64,000 nucleotides of DNA from Shewanella mangrovi (GTDB taxonomy: Bacteria > Pseudomonadota > Gammaproteobacteria > Enterobacterales > Shewanellaceae): NCBI RefSeq assembly GCF_000753795.1, contig NZ_JPEO01000017.1, positions 1-64,000 of the forward strand, in the 5' to 3' direction. Below are positions 27,247 through 34,525 of the stretch, piece after piece; the stretch's first letter is position 1; every line of letters begins with the position of its first letter. The notes beneath the pieces were generated by a model. The model did not search any database. It was given only the letters and a program-made list of their open reading frames with translations, and was not told the DNA's origin. The position numbers were made by a program, and so were the translations under genes.

Positions 27247-27695
27247 TTGCGTACCGCATTACTCATAAACGCTATTTCGCGTCTGCGTGGGACGGGCAGA
27301 GTACATCTCTCAATGGTGGCCGCTGGAACTCAGTGGGTACCCCGATGGTGTACACCTCTCCCTCGTTGTCGCTGGCATTGCTTGAAATTATGGTGCATCT
27401 GCATTTTCCGCGCAATTTTGACCATTTTGCGGTGCTTCAACTTACGCTGGATGACAGTGAGATCATGACGTTGCCTGCGGCAAGTCTGACGGGTGACTGG
27501 ATTGCCGATCAATCACACACTCGCAGCATCGGGGATGCGTTTATTGCTTTAAACGCTGCCGCAGGCCTGTTGGTACCGTCAGGTATTGTCGGCACCGAGC
27601 AAAACCTTCTTATCAACCCCAATCATTCCGTTGTCTTAAACGCGCTGCCGGATGCAAAGCTTGTAGATTTCAGGTTAGATCCACGCCTAAGTTAA
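27243..27695 (+). CDS. RES domain toxin
   Basis: 150 residues. The RES signature is present: Arg in YRITHKRYF, GGRWNSVGTPMVYTS, the Glu in LALLEIMVHL, and a Ser near the C-terminal third. Characterised family members consume NAD+ or ADP-ribosylate targets to arrest growth (e.g. MbcT, ParT). Length and order are typical of an intact pair. An out-of-frame ORF inside it is a shadow. Confidence 0.92.
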   Translation: MIAYRITHKRYFASAWDGQSTSLNGGRWNSVGTPMVYTSPSLSLALLEIMVHLHFPRNFDHFAVLQLTLDDSEIMTLPAASLTGDWIADQSHTRSIGDAFIALNAAAGLLVPSGIVGTEQNLLINPNHSVVLNALPDAKLVDFRLDPRLS

Positions 27696-27702
27696 TCACT
27701 TC

Positions 27703-27933
27703 TCAGAATAGCCAGCTGCTCGCCGTCACCCATACAAAGCGGAAAAGTAAGGTTGGATTAACGTCGAAGTGTTGAGACAACTTCGCAATGTGTTCTCTGG
27801 TCTGGTTCTTTTTGCCAGCTAACACCTGTGACACCATGCTTTTATTGCCGATTTCATTCTCAAAATGAGTGGTATTTAAGCCGTACTGAACCATCAGCAC
27901 GTTTAACATGGCGACCGCTGGATCAATCTCGTC
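27703..27933 (-). pseudogene. Truncated HigA-like antitoxin (HTH) fragment
   Basis: A minus-strand frame with the C-terminal half of a HigA antitoxin: DEIDPAVAMLNVLMVQYGLN, then NKSMVSQVLAGKK and a closing helix. Upstream, the frame is cut by TAG at about 27934, so the first ~60 residues and the cognate HigB are missing. An internal ATG at 27909 could still give 68 residues, but the HTH would be incomplete. It lies tail-to-tail against the RES toxin gene, seven bases apart. Confidence 0.7.
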
Positions 27934-28014
27934 CTATATAAATTGTCATATTTCCGCATTTGAAAGGTGTCGTATTTTTGCTTACATATATAGAATGTTC
28001 TAAGGAGGTGCTAG

Positions 28015-28416
28015 ATGACGATACGAGACAGAATTCAGACAAGAGTGAAACGCTCAAAGCGTTGCGTTTTTCTGCGCTCTGACTTTAAAGACATTGCAGA
28101 CTATGACCAAGTCGGCCGAGGACTTAAAAAACTTACCAGTGACGGTTTATTGATGAAAATTGGCTATGGTCTTTATGTCAGAACGAGGGTGAATAGTCTT
28201 ACAGGGAAGCTGATGCCGGATAATGACACAGGCGCTGATGGAGTGCTGATTGAAGCGTTGGAACGACTGGGTGTTGATTACACATTTGATAACCTATCTA
28301 GCATGTACTTTTCTGGTAAGAGTACTCAAATTCCTGCGAATATTAAGATTACTCCCAAAAGTCCCCGTTTCACTCGTAAAATTTCTATAGGGAAACAACG
28401 TGTCAACGAAGTTTGA
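28015..28416 (+). CDS. AbiEi-like antitoxin/transcription regulator (DUF6088)
   Basis: 133 residues with a strong AAGGAGG ribosome site. The N-terminal winged-helix part (CVFLRSDFKDIADYDQVGRGLKKL, then LLMKIGYGLYVRTRVN) matches the DUF6088/AbiEi antitoxin N-terminal pattern. The protein is shorter than typical (about 200 residues) and ends in a basic tail. No AbiEii nucleotidyltransferase toxin follows, so it is either solitary or a leftover of a type IV system. Confidence 0.7.
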   Translation: MTIRDRIQTRVKRSKRCVFLRSDFKDIADYDQVGRGLKKLTSDGLLMKIGYGLYVRTRVNSLTGKLMPDNDTGADGVLIEALERLGVDYTFDNLSSMYFSGKSTQIPANIKITPKSPRFTRKISIGKQRVNEV

Positions 28417-28510
28417 TAGTGCCTGAAACTCTTATTCGAAATTCACCTGATACAGTCGACGTTCTAACACGCTTTTGGCCACCGACTAGTCGGAAACCTG
28501 TATAGCACGT

Positions 28511-28590
28511 TTCTGCCCCGTTGTGAGCTAGCGAAGATCTTGGTCTCCATAGAATCCATTCGCAAGTTAGCCAAATTTTTGTAATGCGAT
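28511..28590 (+). repeat. Dispersed repeat, copy A
   Basis: The left block TTCTGCCCCGTTGTGAGC (28511-28528) is shared with copies at 30886 and 57714. The right block CCAAATTTTTGTAATG (28571-28586) is shared with copies at 43561, 57775 and 59763. It lies 46 bases before the next small gene. Confidence 0.6.
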
Positions 28591-28631
28591 TAAGTTAAGT
28601 TTATTTCGTTCGATAAGAGCTAAAGAGGTTT

Positions 28632-28976
28632 ATGTCAATTTATGAATGTGAATGCATGGAGCCCAGACTTTGGGATTGCGAAGACAAAGGCACGTACTTA
28701 GGTCTTGATATGACGGATAGTCGTTACGGCGACGTCTGGCTTTACCAATGCCCAAATTGTGCCAAACACTGGCTGTTCTACCGAATTGAATATCCTTCAT
28801 TTTCAAAATCTGGTCGTTGGTTTAGAACGGTTTTATCGGAAAATAATAGTGATAATATAAAGCCAGAGGATGCAGAATCACTAATGAATGCATCGTCATA
28901 TCGCATTGTTGGCGGCAGTTATTATGAATCACCGGGAATAATTCTTACAGGAACATCCAAGTTGCCTTTTGACTAA
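28632..28976 (+). CDS. Hypothetical protein with Cys pairs
   Basis: 114 residues, soluble. CECMEPRLWDC near the N-terminus and CPNCAKHW (about 46-53) could form a zinc site. The C-terminal half has no recognised domain. GAGG seven bases before the ATG. Orphan gene in the accessory zone, preceded by repeat copy A and followed by copy B. I do not recognise the family. Confidence 0.55.
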   Translation: MSIYECECMEPRLWDCEDKGTYLGLDMTDSRYGDVWLYQCPNCAKHWLFYRIEYPSFSKSGRWFRTVLSENNSDNIKPEDAESLMNASSYRIVGGSYYESPGIILTGTSKLPFD

Positions 28977-29030
28977 TTTGTCCCATTCGTGGTTATGAGC
29001 TCGGCTATCTGTCTCCAGAAGACCGCATCT

Positions 29031-29060
29031 ATTGACCGAATTTTAATTATGCTACAGAGT
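29031..29060 (+). repeat. Dispersed repeat, copy B (right block)
   Basis: ATTGACCGAATTTTAATTAT followed by GCTACAGAGT. Nearly identical to 59759-59788 and related to 57770-57798. About 48 bases upstream of the PspC-domain gene. Confidence 0.65.
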
Positions 29061-29107
29061 AACGACTCTAACGATAGCGATTGACTAGTCAAATGAAAGG
29101 TGAAGGC

Positions 29108-29362
29108 ATGGAAGATAACCACAACATAAATACACTTACACGCGGTGAAACAGGACTTATTGCTGGTGTTTGCTCCGGAATGGCGGATTACTATGGTATA
29201 CGCAAAAATGGACTTCGTTTAGCATTCCTAATTACCAGTTTTTTCTTTGGTATTCCTATTGTTGCCTATATTGTTTTATGGCTTATTTTACCAAAATATC
29301 CATCTAGCCAGGCTATGGCTCGCCAACTAAGACGTAAAGCTGAACAACGGCGCGGAATTTAG
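29108..29362 (+). CDS. PspC domain membrane protein
   Basis: 84 residues from the ATG at 29108 (AAGG upstream); the frame reaches back to 29081. PspC signature GLIAGVCSGMADYYGIRKNGLRL, read in parts, then a single transmembrane segment (about 43-63) and a basic tail. The family includes the phage-shock regulator PspC, but isolated short PspC-domain proteins have no fixed role. No psp genes are nearby. Confidence 0.85.
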   Translation: MEDNHNINTLTRGETGLIAGVCSGMADYYGIRKNGLRLAFLITSFFFGIPIVAYIVLWLILPKYPSSQAMARQLRRKAEQRRGI

Positions 29363-29496
29363 CTAACGAATCTAGTCCGCAGGACTGCTAAGAAGCAGGT
29401 TCCCCTCACTTCGTTTCGTATTATAGCATTTGGTAGTTGCCTTCTCGTGAGGTGTATGTATTTGTCAGGAAAACCAATAAATAAGGGATTTTATTA

Positions 29497-29706
29497 ATGA
29501 ATTTAAATGCGACTCTTTGGGGACAAATCTTCTGTGTTCTTGCCATAATAGTCATATTCTTCACAGTAAAATTTGCGAGAAGAAAGACAAATAACATATC
29601 GCTGGTAGGCATCTATGCAATTCTGCTTAATTTCTTATTTCCTCCTGGTGGCTGGATTTATTGCGGTTATTGGTATTTCAAAAAGAGCGGCGTAGTAGGT
29701 ATTTGA
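29497..29706 (+). CDS. Small two-helix membrane protein
   Basis: 69 residues. Hydrophobic segments at about 8-25 and 36-60, separated by a basic turn (KFARRKTNN). Contains FPPGGWIYCGYWYFKKS. No family recognised. Orphan gene in a series of small + strand genes. Confidence 0.5.
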   Translation: MNLNATLWGQIFCVLAIIVIFFTVKFARRKTNNISLVGIYAILLNFLFPPGGWIYCGYWYFKKSGVVGI

Positions 29707-29862
29707 TACATAGGGGGATTAGCATTTAGCAGCGTGCACATCACAAATAAGGATAGGCCGCGGCGAAGCCGCACAGGGACGAAAATACTGTGAGTAGCTT
29801 CGTCATTATAGTACCGTACCAGCCCTGTTATTGGGGCTTTAGGTTTAAAAAAGGAATTTGTT
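29707..29862. other. Short intergenic region with hairpins
   Basis: Holds a GCGGC-GAA-GCCGC hairpin near 29760-29772 and an AGCCC / GGGCT hairpin near 29821-29838. They could be terminator or cassette-end structures; no gene is seen. Confidence 0.4.
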
Positions 29863-30072
29863 ATGGATAACACAACTCAAATTTTAATATCTTGGTTTCC
29901 TTTACTCCTTGTTTTGCTATTTTGTTGGCTAATACCTATCACAATAATTTCTAGGTCACAAAATGTTGGACGCCAAGAAAAGCTAGCATGGATAGTGGCG
30001 ACTCTGTTTATTAGCTGGATTTGTTTAATATTATTTATGTTAATCGCACCGTTGAAGCCTAACGACAAGTAA
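29863..30072 (+). CDS. Small two-helix membrane protein
   Basis: 69 residues. Helices at about 7-28 and 43-63 with a polar loop (SRSQNVGRQEKLAW). The pattern PITIISRSQNVG...ISWICLILFML recalls superinfection-immunity-like small membrane proteins (Imm_superinfect), but the match is too weak to assign. AAGGA precedes the ATG. Confidence 0.5.
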   Translation: MDNTTQILISWFPLLLVLLFCWLIPITIISRSQNVGRQEKLAWIVATLFISWICLILFMLIAPLKPNDK

Positions 30073-30218
30073 GATTACGCATAATATGTGAAGCGTTAAA
30101 CATAGGAAGTTTTATCTGGACTCTCATGTTATAGCCGATGAACTAACATACTTTTGTCTCCTGAAAATTCCGTGGGACCTAACTGTTGGTTTCTACGCCA
30201 CTTGATAAGCCAAACTTA

Positions 30219-30253
30219 ATGTTGACCAATAACATCTGAGAGGAGGTCAACAT
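30219..30253 (+). promoter_or_regulatory. Hairpin overlapping the Shine-Dalgarno and start codon of the recombinase
   Basis: Perfect inverted repeat ATGTTGACC (30219-30227) / GGTCAACAT (30245-30253) with a 17-base loop. The right arm contains the last bases of AGGAGG and the first two bases of the ATG at 30252. In RNA it would hide the ribosome site; in DNA it could be an operator. Confidence 0.65.
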
Positions 30254-30848
30254 GAGGAAATTATCATCCGCAAAATGCACTGGCATCAAAAGACCATTCA
30301 AATTAGAAGAAATTTGGCGAATCAGGACTAGGTTAGAGATAGAAAAAGACTTGATGCAACTCGCCCTGTTGAATCTAGCTATTGATAGCAAATTAAGGGC
30401 GAGCGATTTTTTAAGACTGCATGTTTACGACGTGTCTTCCCAGGGAGTCATTCATGGAAGGGTTCAGTGTATTCAGAAAAAAACGGGTACCGAAGTGCAC
30501 TATGAAATTACGCCTAGAACGCAGCAAAGTATAAGTAGATGGGTCCATTCAGCACACTTAGAGGCAAGCAGTTTCTTGTTTCCAAGCAATCGCCGAAAAG
30601 GGCAAGCCATCAGCTATTCTTTCTATCGTATGATTATCAGGAATTGGGCTACAAAGCTTGGTTTGAATGCTGATTGCTATGGTACGCATTCTATGCGTCG
30701 TACCAAAGCTACGTTGATCTATGCCAAAACTAAAAACATTAGGGCGGTACAGATTTTACTAGGGCACTCGAAGCTTGATAACACTATTCGTTACCTTGGT
30801 GTCGAACTAGAAGATGCTTTAACGCTCTCGGAACAAACAGATTGTTGA
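30252..30848 (+). CDS. Short tyrosine recombinase/integrase
   Basis: 198 residues, only the catalytic half plus a short N-terminal part, as in FimB/FimE-size recombinases. The active-site set is complete: Arg49 (SKLRASDF), Lys76/77 (KKTG), His146-x-x-Arg149 (HSMRR), His172 (LLGHSKL) and nucleophile Tyr181 (TIRYLG). No fimbrial switch or excisionase gene is adjacent. It may be the recombinase of a small mobile element or a remnant that still has an intact catalytic domain. A strong hairpin terminator follows. Confidence 0.85.
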   Translation: MRKLSSAKCTGIKRPFKLEEIWRIRTRLEIEKDLMQLALLNLAIDSKLRASDFLRLHVYDVSSQGVIHGRVQCIQKKTGTEVHYEITPRTQQSISRWVHSAHLEASSFLFPSNRRKGQAISYSFYRMIIRNWATKLGLNADCYGTHSMRRTKATLIYAKTKNIRAVQILLGHSKLDNTIRYLGVELEDALTLSEQTDC

Positions 30849-30857
30849 GGGCTGTAT

Positions 30858-30887
30858 ACAGGCTTTTCCTCGCTCAGAAAAGCCTGT
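30858..30887 (+). terminator. Hairpin after the recombinase gene
   Basis: Perfect 11-bp stem ACAGGCTTTTC / GAAAAGCCTGT with an eight-base loop, ten bases after the stop. No long T run follows, so it may be a structural part of repeat copy C rather than a classic terminator. Confidence 0.65.
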
Positions 30888-30959
30888 GCCCCATTGTGAG
30901 TTACGCTCGCCCAAAAGCACTTAGCCATTAGAAATGATGTTGACCTAATTTGGCTAATG
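30884..30959 (+). repeat. Dispersed repeat, copy C
   Basis: Left block TGCCCCATTGTGAGTTA (30887-30903) and right block TTGACCTAATTTGGCTAATG (30940-30959), the same order as copies A and E. It lies between the recombinase gene and the convergent LysR gene, so here no gene starts downstream. Confidence 0.65.
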
Positions 30960-30978
30960 TCGTAAATGAGTGTTCTGC

Positions 30979-31857
30979 TCATGCTTCATATCGAAGCATA
31001 TCTAATAAGGCCATAAACGCTGGGGAATCTTGCCGTCTGTATGGGTAGTAAAGGTAATACCCTTCAAAATATGGGCACCAGTCGAGCATGAGCGTGACAA
31101 GCTGCTCCTGCTTTAGATATTCCTCAACATAGTATTCTGGTAGGTAAGCGATACCCATTCCATCTAGCACTGCGTTTAGCACGTGTGAGTTGGTATTAGC
31201 GGTAAACTGTCCTTTAACTTTGAGATTGAGTTTCTTGTCACCTTTCTCAAATTCCCAGGCATATAAGCCGCTTTTTTCTGAATAACGTATATTTATGCAG
31301 TTGTGCTTTAACAAATCTTCAGGGATTTTCGGTACGGAATGCTTACGTAAATACTGGGGTGAGGCAACAACCACTTGACGCCAGTTTGGGCTAACTTTTA
31401 CGGCAATCATGTCATTATTGAGGTCTTCACCTAGACGAATGCCTGCGTCAAAGCGTTCTTTGACGATATCGGTAAAACCATAGTCAATGCTTACCTCAAC
31501 ACTAATATCAGGATATCGACTGAGAAATCGAGGTAGTACCGGTCGCAAAATATACTCAATTGCATCGTCAGCACCTGTGATACGAAGATGACCAGCTGGC
31601 TTATCTCTCAGCTCCCCCAATCTTTGAATTGCATCATCAACCTGCTCAAATAAGGGCGCTAAATCGTTAATTAGTCGCTGACCTGCGTCAGTTGGGGCAA
31701 TACTTCGCGTTGTCCTAGCGAATAGCCGAACACCTAATTTTTTCTCAAGAGATTTGATCAGGTGACTTAATGCTGAAGGGGAAACACCCAACTCTGCTGC
31801 GGCTTTAGTAAAGCTGTTGAGCCTAGCTATGACGAGAAATGCTTTAAGGTCGTCCAC
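30979..31857 (-). CDS. LysR-family transcriptional regulator
   Basis: 292 residues. The N-terminal HTH (LNSFTKAAAELGVSPSALSHLIKSLEKKLG, read in parts) and the substrate-binding domain (about 90-290) are intact. Divergent from the yghU-like gene, so it probably controls that gene and, through a duplicated upstream sequence at 34379-34445, also the iron alcohol dehydrogenase. The inducer is probably a reactive aldehyde or electrophile, by neighbourhood only. Confidence 0.93.
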   Translation of the reverse strand: MDDLKAFLVIARLNSFTKAAAELGVSPSALSHLIKSLEKKLGVRLFARTTRSIAPTDAGQRLINDLAPLFEQVDDAIQRLGELRDKPAGHLRITGADDAIEYILRPVLPRFLSRYPDISVEVSIDYGFTDIVKERFDAGIRLGEDLNNDMIAVKVSPNWRQVVVASPQYLRKHSVPKIPEDLLKHNCINIRYSEKSGLYAWEFEKGDKKLNLKVKGQFTANTNSHVLNAVLDGMGIAYLPEYYVEEYLKQEQLVTLMLDWCPYFEGYYLYYPYRRQDSPAFMALLDMLRYEA

Positions 31858-31920
31858 TTTATCTCTCCCTCAATTTTTTACTGACTATAGCATTCAATGC
31901 CTACCTCTTGGGCATCTCAC

Positions 31921-31987
31921 TTGTGAATAAAACTCACAAATAAATGAAATTATTCGGTATTAATCAACGAAGCATCACTTGTTAGAT
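31921..31987. promoter_or_regulatory. Duplicated control region, copy 1 (LysR/yghU)
   Basis: About 67 bases matching 34379-34445. Both copies start TTGTGAAT, contain AATAAATGAAAT followed by ATTCG and TATTAAT, and end in ACTTGTTA(G/A)ATT. It sits in the divergent LysR-yghU promoter region, so it is the likely LysR binding region. Confidence 0.65.
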
Positions 31988-32076
31988 TGCAGCTTACATA
32001 ATCAATATCTAACTCAAGTCGGTTGATATTTGAACATCCACAAAATGAGTTATTCACATTATTACGAGGGTACGGC

Positions 32077-32937
32077 GTGGCAGCTATTTATATTCCTCCT
32101 CAAGTTTGGTCTGCTCTAGTTGAGGAAAAGCACCAAGAAATCGCGGGTAATAGACCGACTGCTGGCGCGAGATATGATGAGAGCTTGCCAGTAGGAAACC
32201 ACAAACTCCAACTCTATTCTCTAGCAACACCCAACGGGCAGAAAGTGGCCATCATGCTGGAAGAGTTGCTGGCATTAGGCGTGCGAGAAGCTGAATATGA
32301 TGCCTTTCTAATCAAAATAGGCAAAGGTGAACAATTTAGCTCTGGGTTTGTCGATGTAAACCCAAATTCAAAAATACCGGCATTGGTAGATTATTCACAT
32401 GCTGAGCCCATCAAAGTCTTCGAGTCTGGCAATATTTTGCTCTATCTGGCCGATAAATTTGGCCAGCTCTTACCTCGTGACCACGCTAAACGAACAGAAG
32501 TACTCAATTGGTTGTTCTGGCTTCAAGGTTCAGCGCCTTATTTGGGGGGAGGCTTCGGCCATTTCTATGTCTTTGCAATACAGAAATTTGAATACCCCAT
32601 TAACCGATTCGCGATGGAAGTCAAAAGGCAATTAGATGTGCTTAATAGGCAGTTGGCTAACAGGACATTTATTGCTGGTGACGAGTACAGCATTGCTGAT
32701 ATCGCTATTTGGCCTTGGTACGGCAATCTCGTGCTAGGACATTTATACGACGCTGCGGAGTTTCTCGACGTACAAAGCTATCAACATGTGCAGCGCTGGG
32801 CGCGATTAATTGCAGAGCGTCCAGCGGTGAAACGCGGTCGAATTGTCAATCGGTTGATGGGGGCGGAATGGGAACGGCTGGCAGAACGCCACTGCGCGGC
32901 GGATATCGATGCGGTGTTAGCAAAAGCACCCAAATAA
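32077..32937 (+). CDS. yghU: Glutathione-dependent disulfide-bond oxidoreductase (YghU-like GST)
   Basis: About 286 residues from the GTG at 32077, with GAGG upstream; the frame opens earlier at 32023 without a ribosome site. Strong YghU features: LPVGNHKLQLYSLATPNGQKV, NPNSKIPALVDYSH, FESGNILLYLADKFGQLLP, WLFWLQGSAPYLGGGFGHFY and PAVKRGRIVNR. E. coli YghU and YfcG bind two glutathiones and reduce disulfides. Likely the first gene under the LysR regulator. Confidence 0.92.
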   Translation: MAAIYIPPQVWSALVEEKHQEIAGNRPTAGARYDESLPVGNHKLQLYSLATPNGQKVAIMLEELLALGVREAEYDAFLIKIGKGEQFSSGFVDVNPNSKIPALVDYSHAEPIKVFESGNILLYLADKFGQLLPRDHAKRTEVLNWLFWLQGSAPYLGGGFGHFYVFAIQKFEYPINRFAMEVKRQLDVLNRQLANRTFIAGDEYSIADIAIWPWYGNLVLGHLYDAAEFLDVQSYQHVQRWARLIAERPAVKRGRIVNRLMGAEWERLAERHCAADIDAVLAKAPK

Positions 32938-33035
32938 GCTATCCAAAAGTCCGGCTTATAAAAGCCGCTGTATCAACAAGAGCGGTATTCATCGCTAAAT
33001 CATCAATGTGAACACAGTCAGTATGGAGAAATATT

Positions 33036-34190
33036 ATGAGTGACGATACCGATCAACTCAGAAGAAAGGTAGTTAAGATGACTGGTGCAGTTGGCATGAG
33101 TGCGCTGCTATCAGGACCTATTAATGTATTTGCCAGTGAATCAAATGCAAAAATCCAATCCCGTGGATATGCCGCATTTGATGAATCTGGCATCCTCAAA
33201 CCATGGAAATTTGAACGTCGCGCTGTGGGTGATAGTGATATTCTCATCGATATCAAATACGCCAGCATTTGCCATTCAGATATCCACCAAGAAAAAGGTC
33301 ATTGGGGCAAACAACAATACCCGCAAGTGCCAGGTCATGAAATGGTGGGCATTGTCGCTGCCGTTGGTAAGAACGTGACTAAATTTAAAGTGGGAGACCG
33401 TGCTGGCGTGGGTTGTATGGTGGGTAATCATCATCACCATCATGATCACGACGAAGAACAATACAATGCAGATACCATCTTCACGTATGGCTTTCCAGAC
33501 GATCGTTCTCCGACGGGCATCTCTCAGGGCGGTTACTCAAATAACATTGTCGTAGAAGACCATTTTGCGGTGCATATCCCTGATAATGTCAGTTTCCAAG
33601 AGGCAGTGCCGTTACTGTGTGCAGGAATTACCACTTACTCACCACTCATGCGAGCTGACATCAAACCCGGCATGAAAGTGGGCATTGCCGGAATCGGTGG
33701 ATTAGGTCATCTGGCGGTGAAAATCGCAGTTTCAAAAGGTGCTGAGGTCTACGCGTTCACAACCTCACCATCTAAAGTGAAAGATATTCTAGCCTTTGGC
33801 GCGAAAGAAGCCATTGTGGTTGATGATCTTGCCAAGCTTAATCAATATCGAGGCCAGTTAGATTACCTGCTTTCAACTATTCCGTATGACTACAATGTCG
33901 CTGCCTACGCCGCTGTCGTTAAGCCATATGGAACCTTCACGCAGGTAGGGATGCCTATCAATTCTGAAGTGACGGTGAGCGCATTAAATCTGGCGTTTGC
34001 TCGAGTGAACTTCAACGCATCATTGATTGGCGGCATGAAAGAAACGCAAGAAGTCGTCAATTATTGTGCTGATAACAAAGTGTTGCCACAGATCCAGATG
34101 ATCAAAGCCGAGCAGATTAATGATGCATGGGAAAATGTTGTCAATAAAAAGGCCCGCTATCGGTATGTGATTGACGCGAGCACTTTCTAA
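33036..34190 (+). CDS. Zinc-dependent alcohol dehydrogenase with His-rich loop and Tat-like leader
   Basis: 384 residues, medium-chain (CAD/YahK-like) dehydrogenase. Catalytic zinc residues Cys79 (SICHSD), His101-Glu102 (PGHEMVG) and Cys195 (PLLCAG); NADP-binding GIGGLGHLAVK. The N-terminus carries LRRKVVKMTGAVGMSALLSG, a twin-arginine-like leader, unusual for this cytoplasmic family. The structural-zinc lobe, normally four Cys, is replaced by NHHHHHDHDEE (about 131-141). Could reduce aldehydes; substrate unknown. Confidence 0.88.
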   Translation: MSDDTDQLRRKVVKMTGAVGMSALLSGPINVFASESNAKIQSRGYAAFDESGILKPWKFERRAVGDSDILIDIKYASICHSDIHQEKGHWGKQQYPQVPGHEMVGIVAAVGKNVTKFKVGDRAGVGCMVGNHHHHHDHDEEQYNADTIFTYGFPDDRSPTGISQGGYSNNIVVEDHFAVHIPDNVSFQEAVPLLCAGITTYSPLMRADIKPGMKVGIAGIGGLGHLAVKIAVSKGAEVYAFTTSPSKVKDILAFGAKEAIVVDDLAKLNQYRGQLDYLLSTIPYDYNVAAYAAVVKPYGTFTQVGMPINSEVTVSALNLAFARVNFNASLIGGMKETQEVVNYCADNKVLPQIQMIKAEQINDAWENVVNKKARYRYVIDASTF

Positions 34191-34211
34191 ATCGATATGT
34201 TTTTACCCGCT

Positions 34212-34243
34212 AAGAGGATGCCGAAGTGTATCCTCTTTTTTTA
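34212..34243 (+). terminator. Terminator after the zinc alcohol dehydrogenase gene
   Basis: Stem AAGAGGAT / ATCCTCTT with a ten-base loop and a long T run. Confidence 0.85.
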
Positions 34244-34378
34244 CTAGACGATGCTTTTTAAAGTGTCGTCGTTTTAGCTGATACCAAGCAGTGATTTTAA
34301 ATAATATTTAAAATCAATTACCTAGCTAAGATTGATTACGTTAGCAACACTGACGAGAAATTTTGTCCGCCTTTTTAT

Positions 34379-34445
34379 TTGTGAATTTTCTTCAGCAATA
34401 AATGAAATATTCGCTTATTAATTACTACGGTATTACTTGTTAAAT
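34379..34445 (+). promoter_or_regulatory. Duplicated control region, copy 2 (iron alcohol dehydrogenase)
   Basis: Same architecture as 31921-31987: TTGTGAAT, AATAAATGAAAT, ATTCG, TATTAAT and a final ACTTGTTAAATT. About 80 bases before the dehydrogenase start. Confidence 0.65.
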
Positions 34446-34525
34446 TATCGCCATCGAACAACTCAATGTTGTTTCTAGCACGACCACATAGAGGCGTGGT
34501 CGTCAATAATTCTGAGGGTAATACG

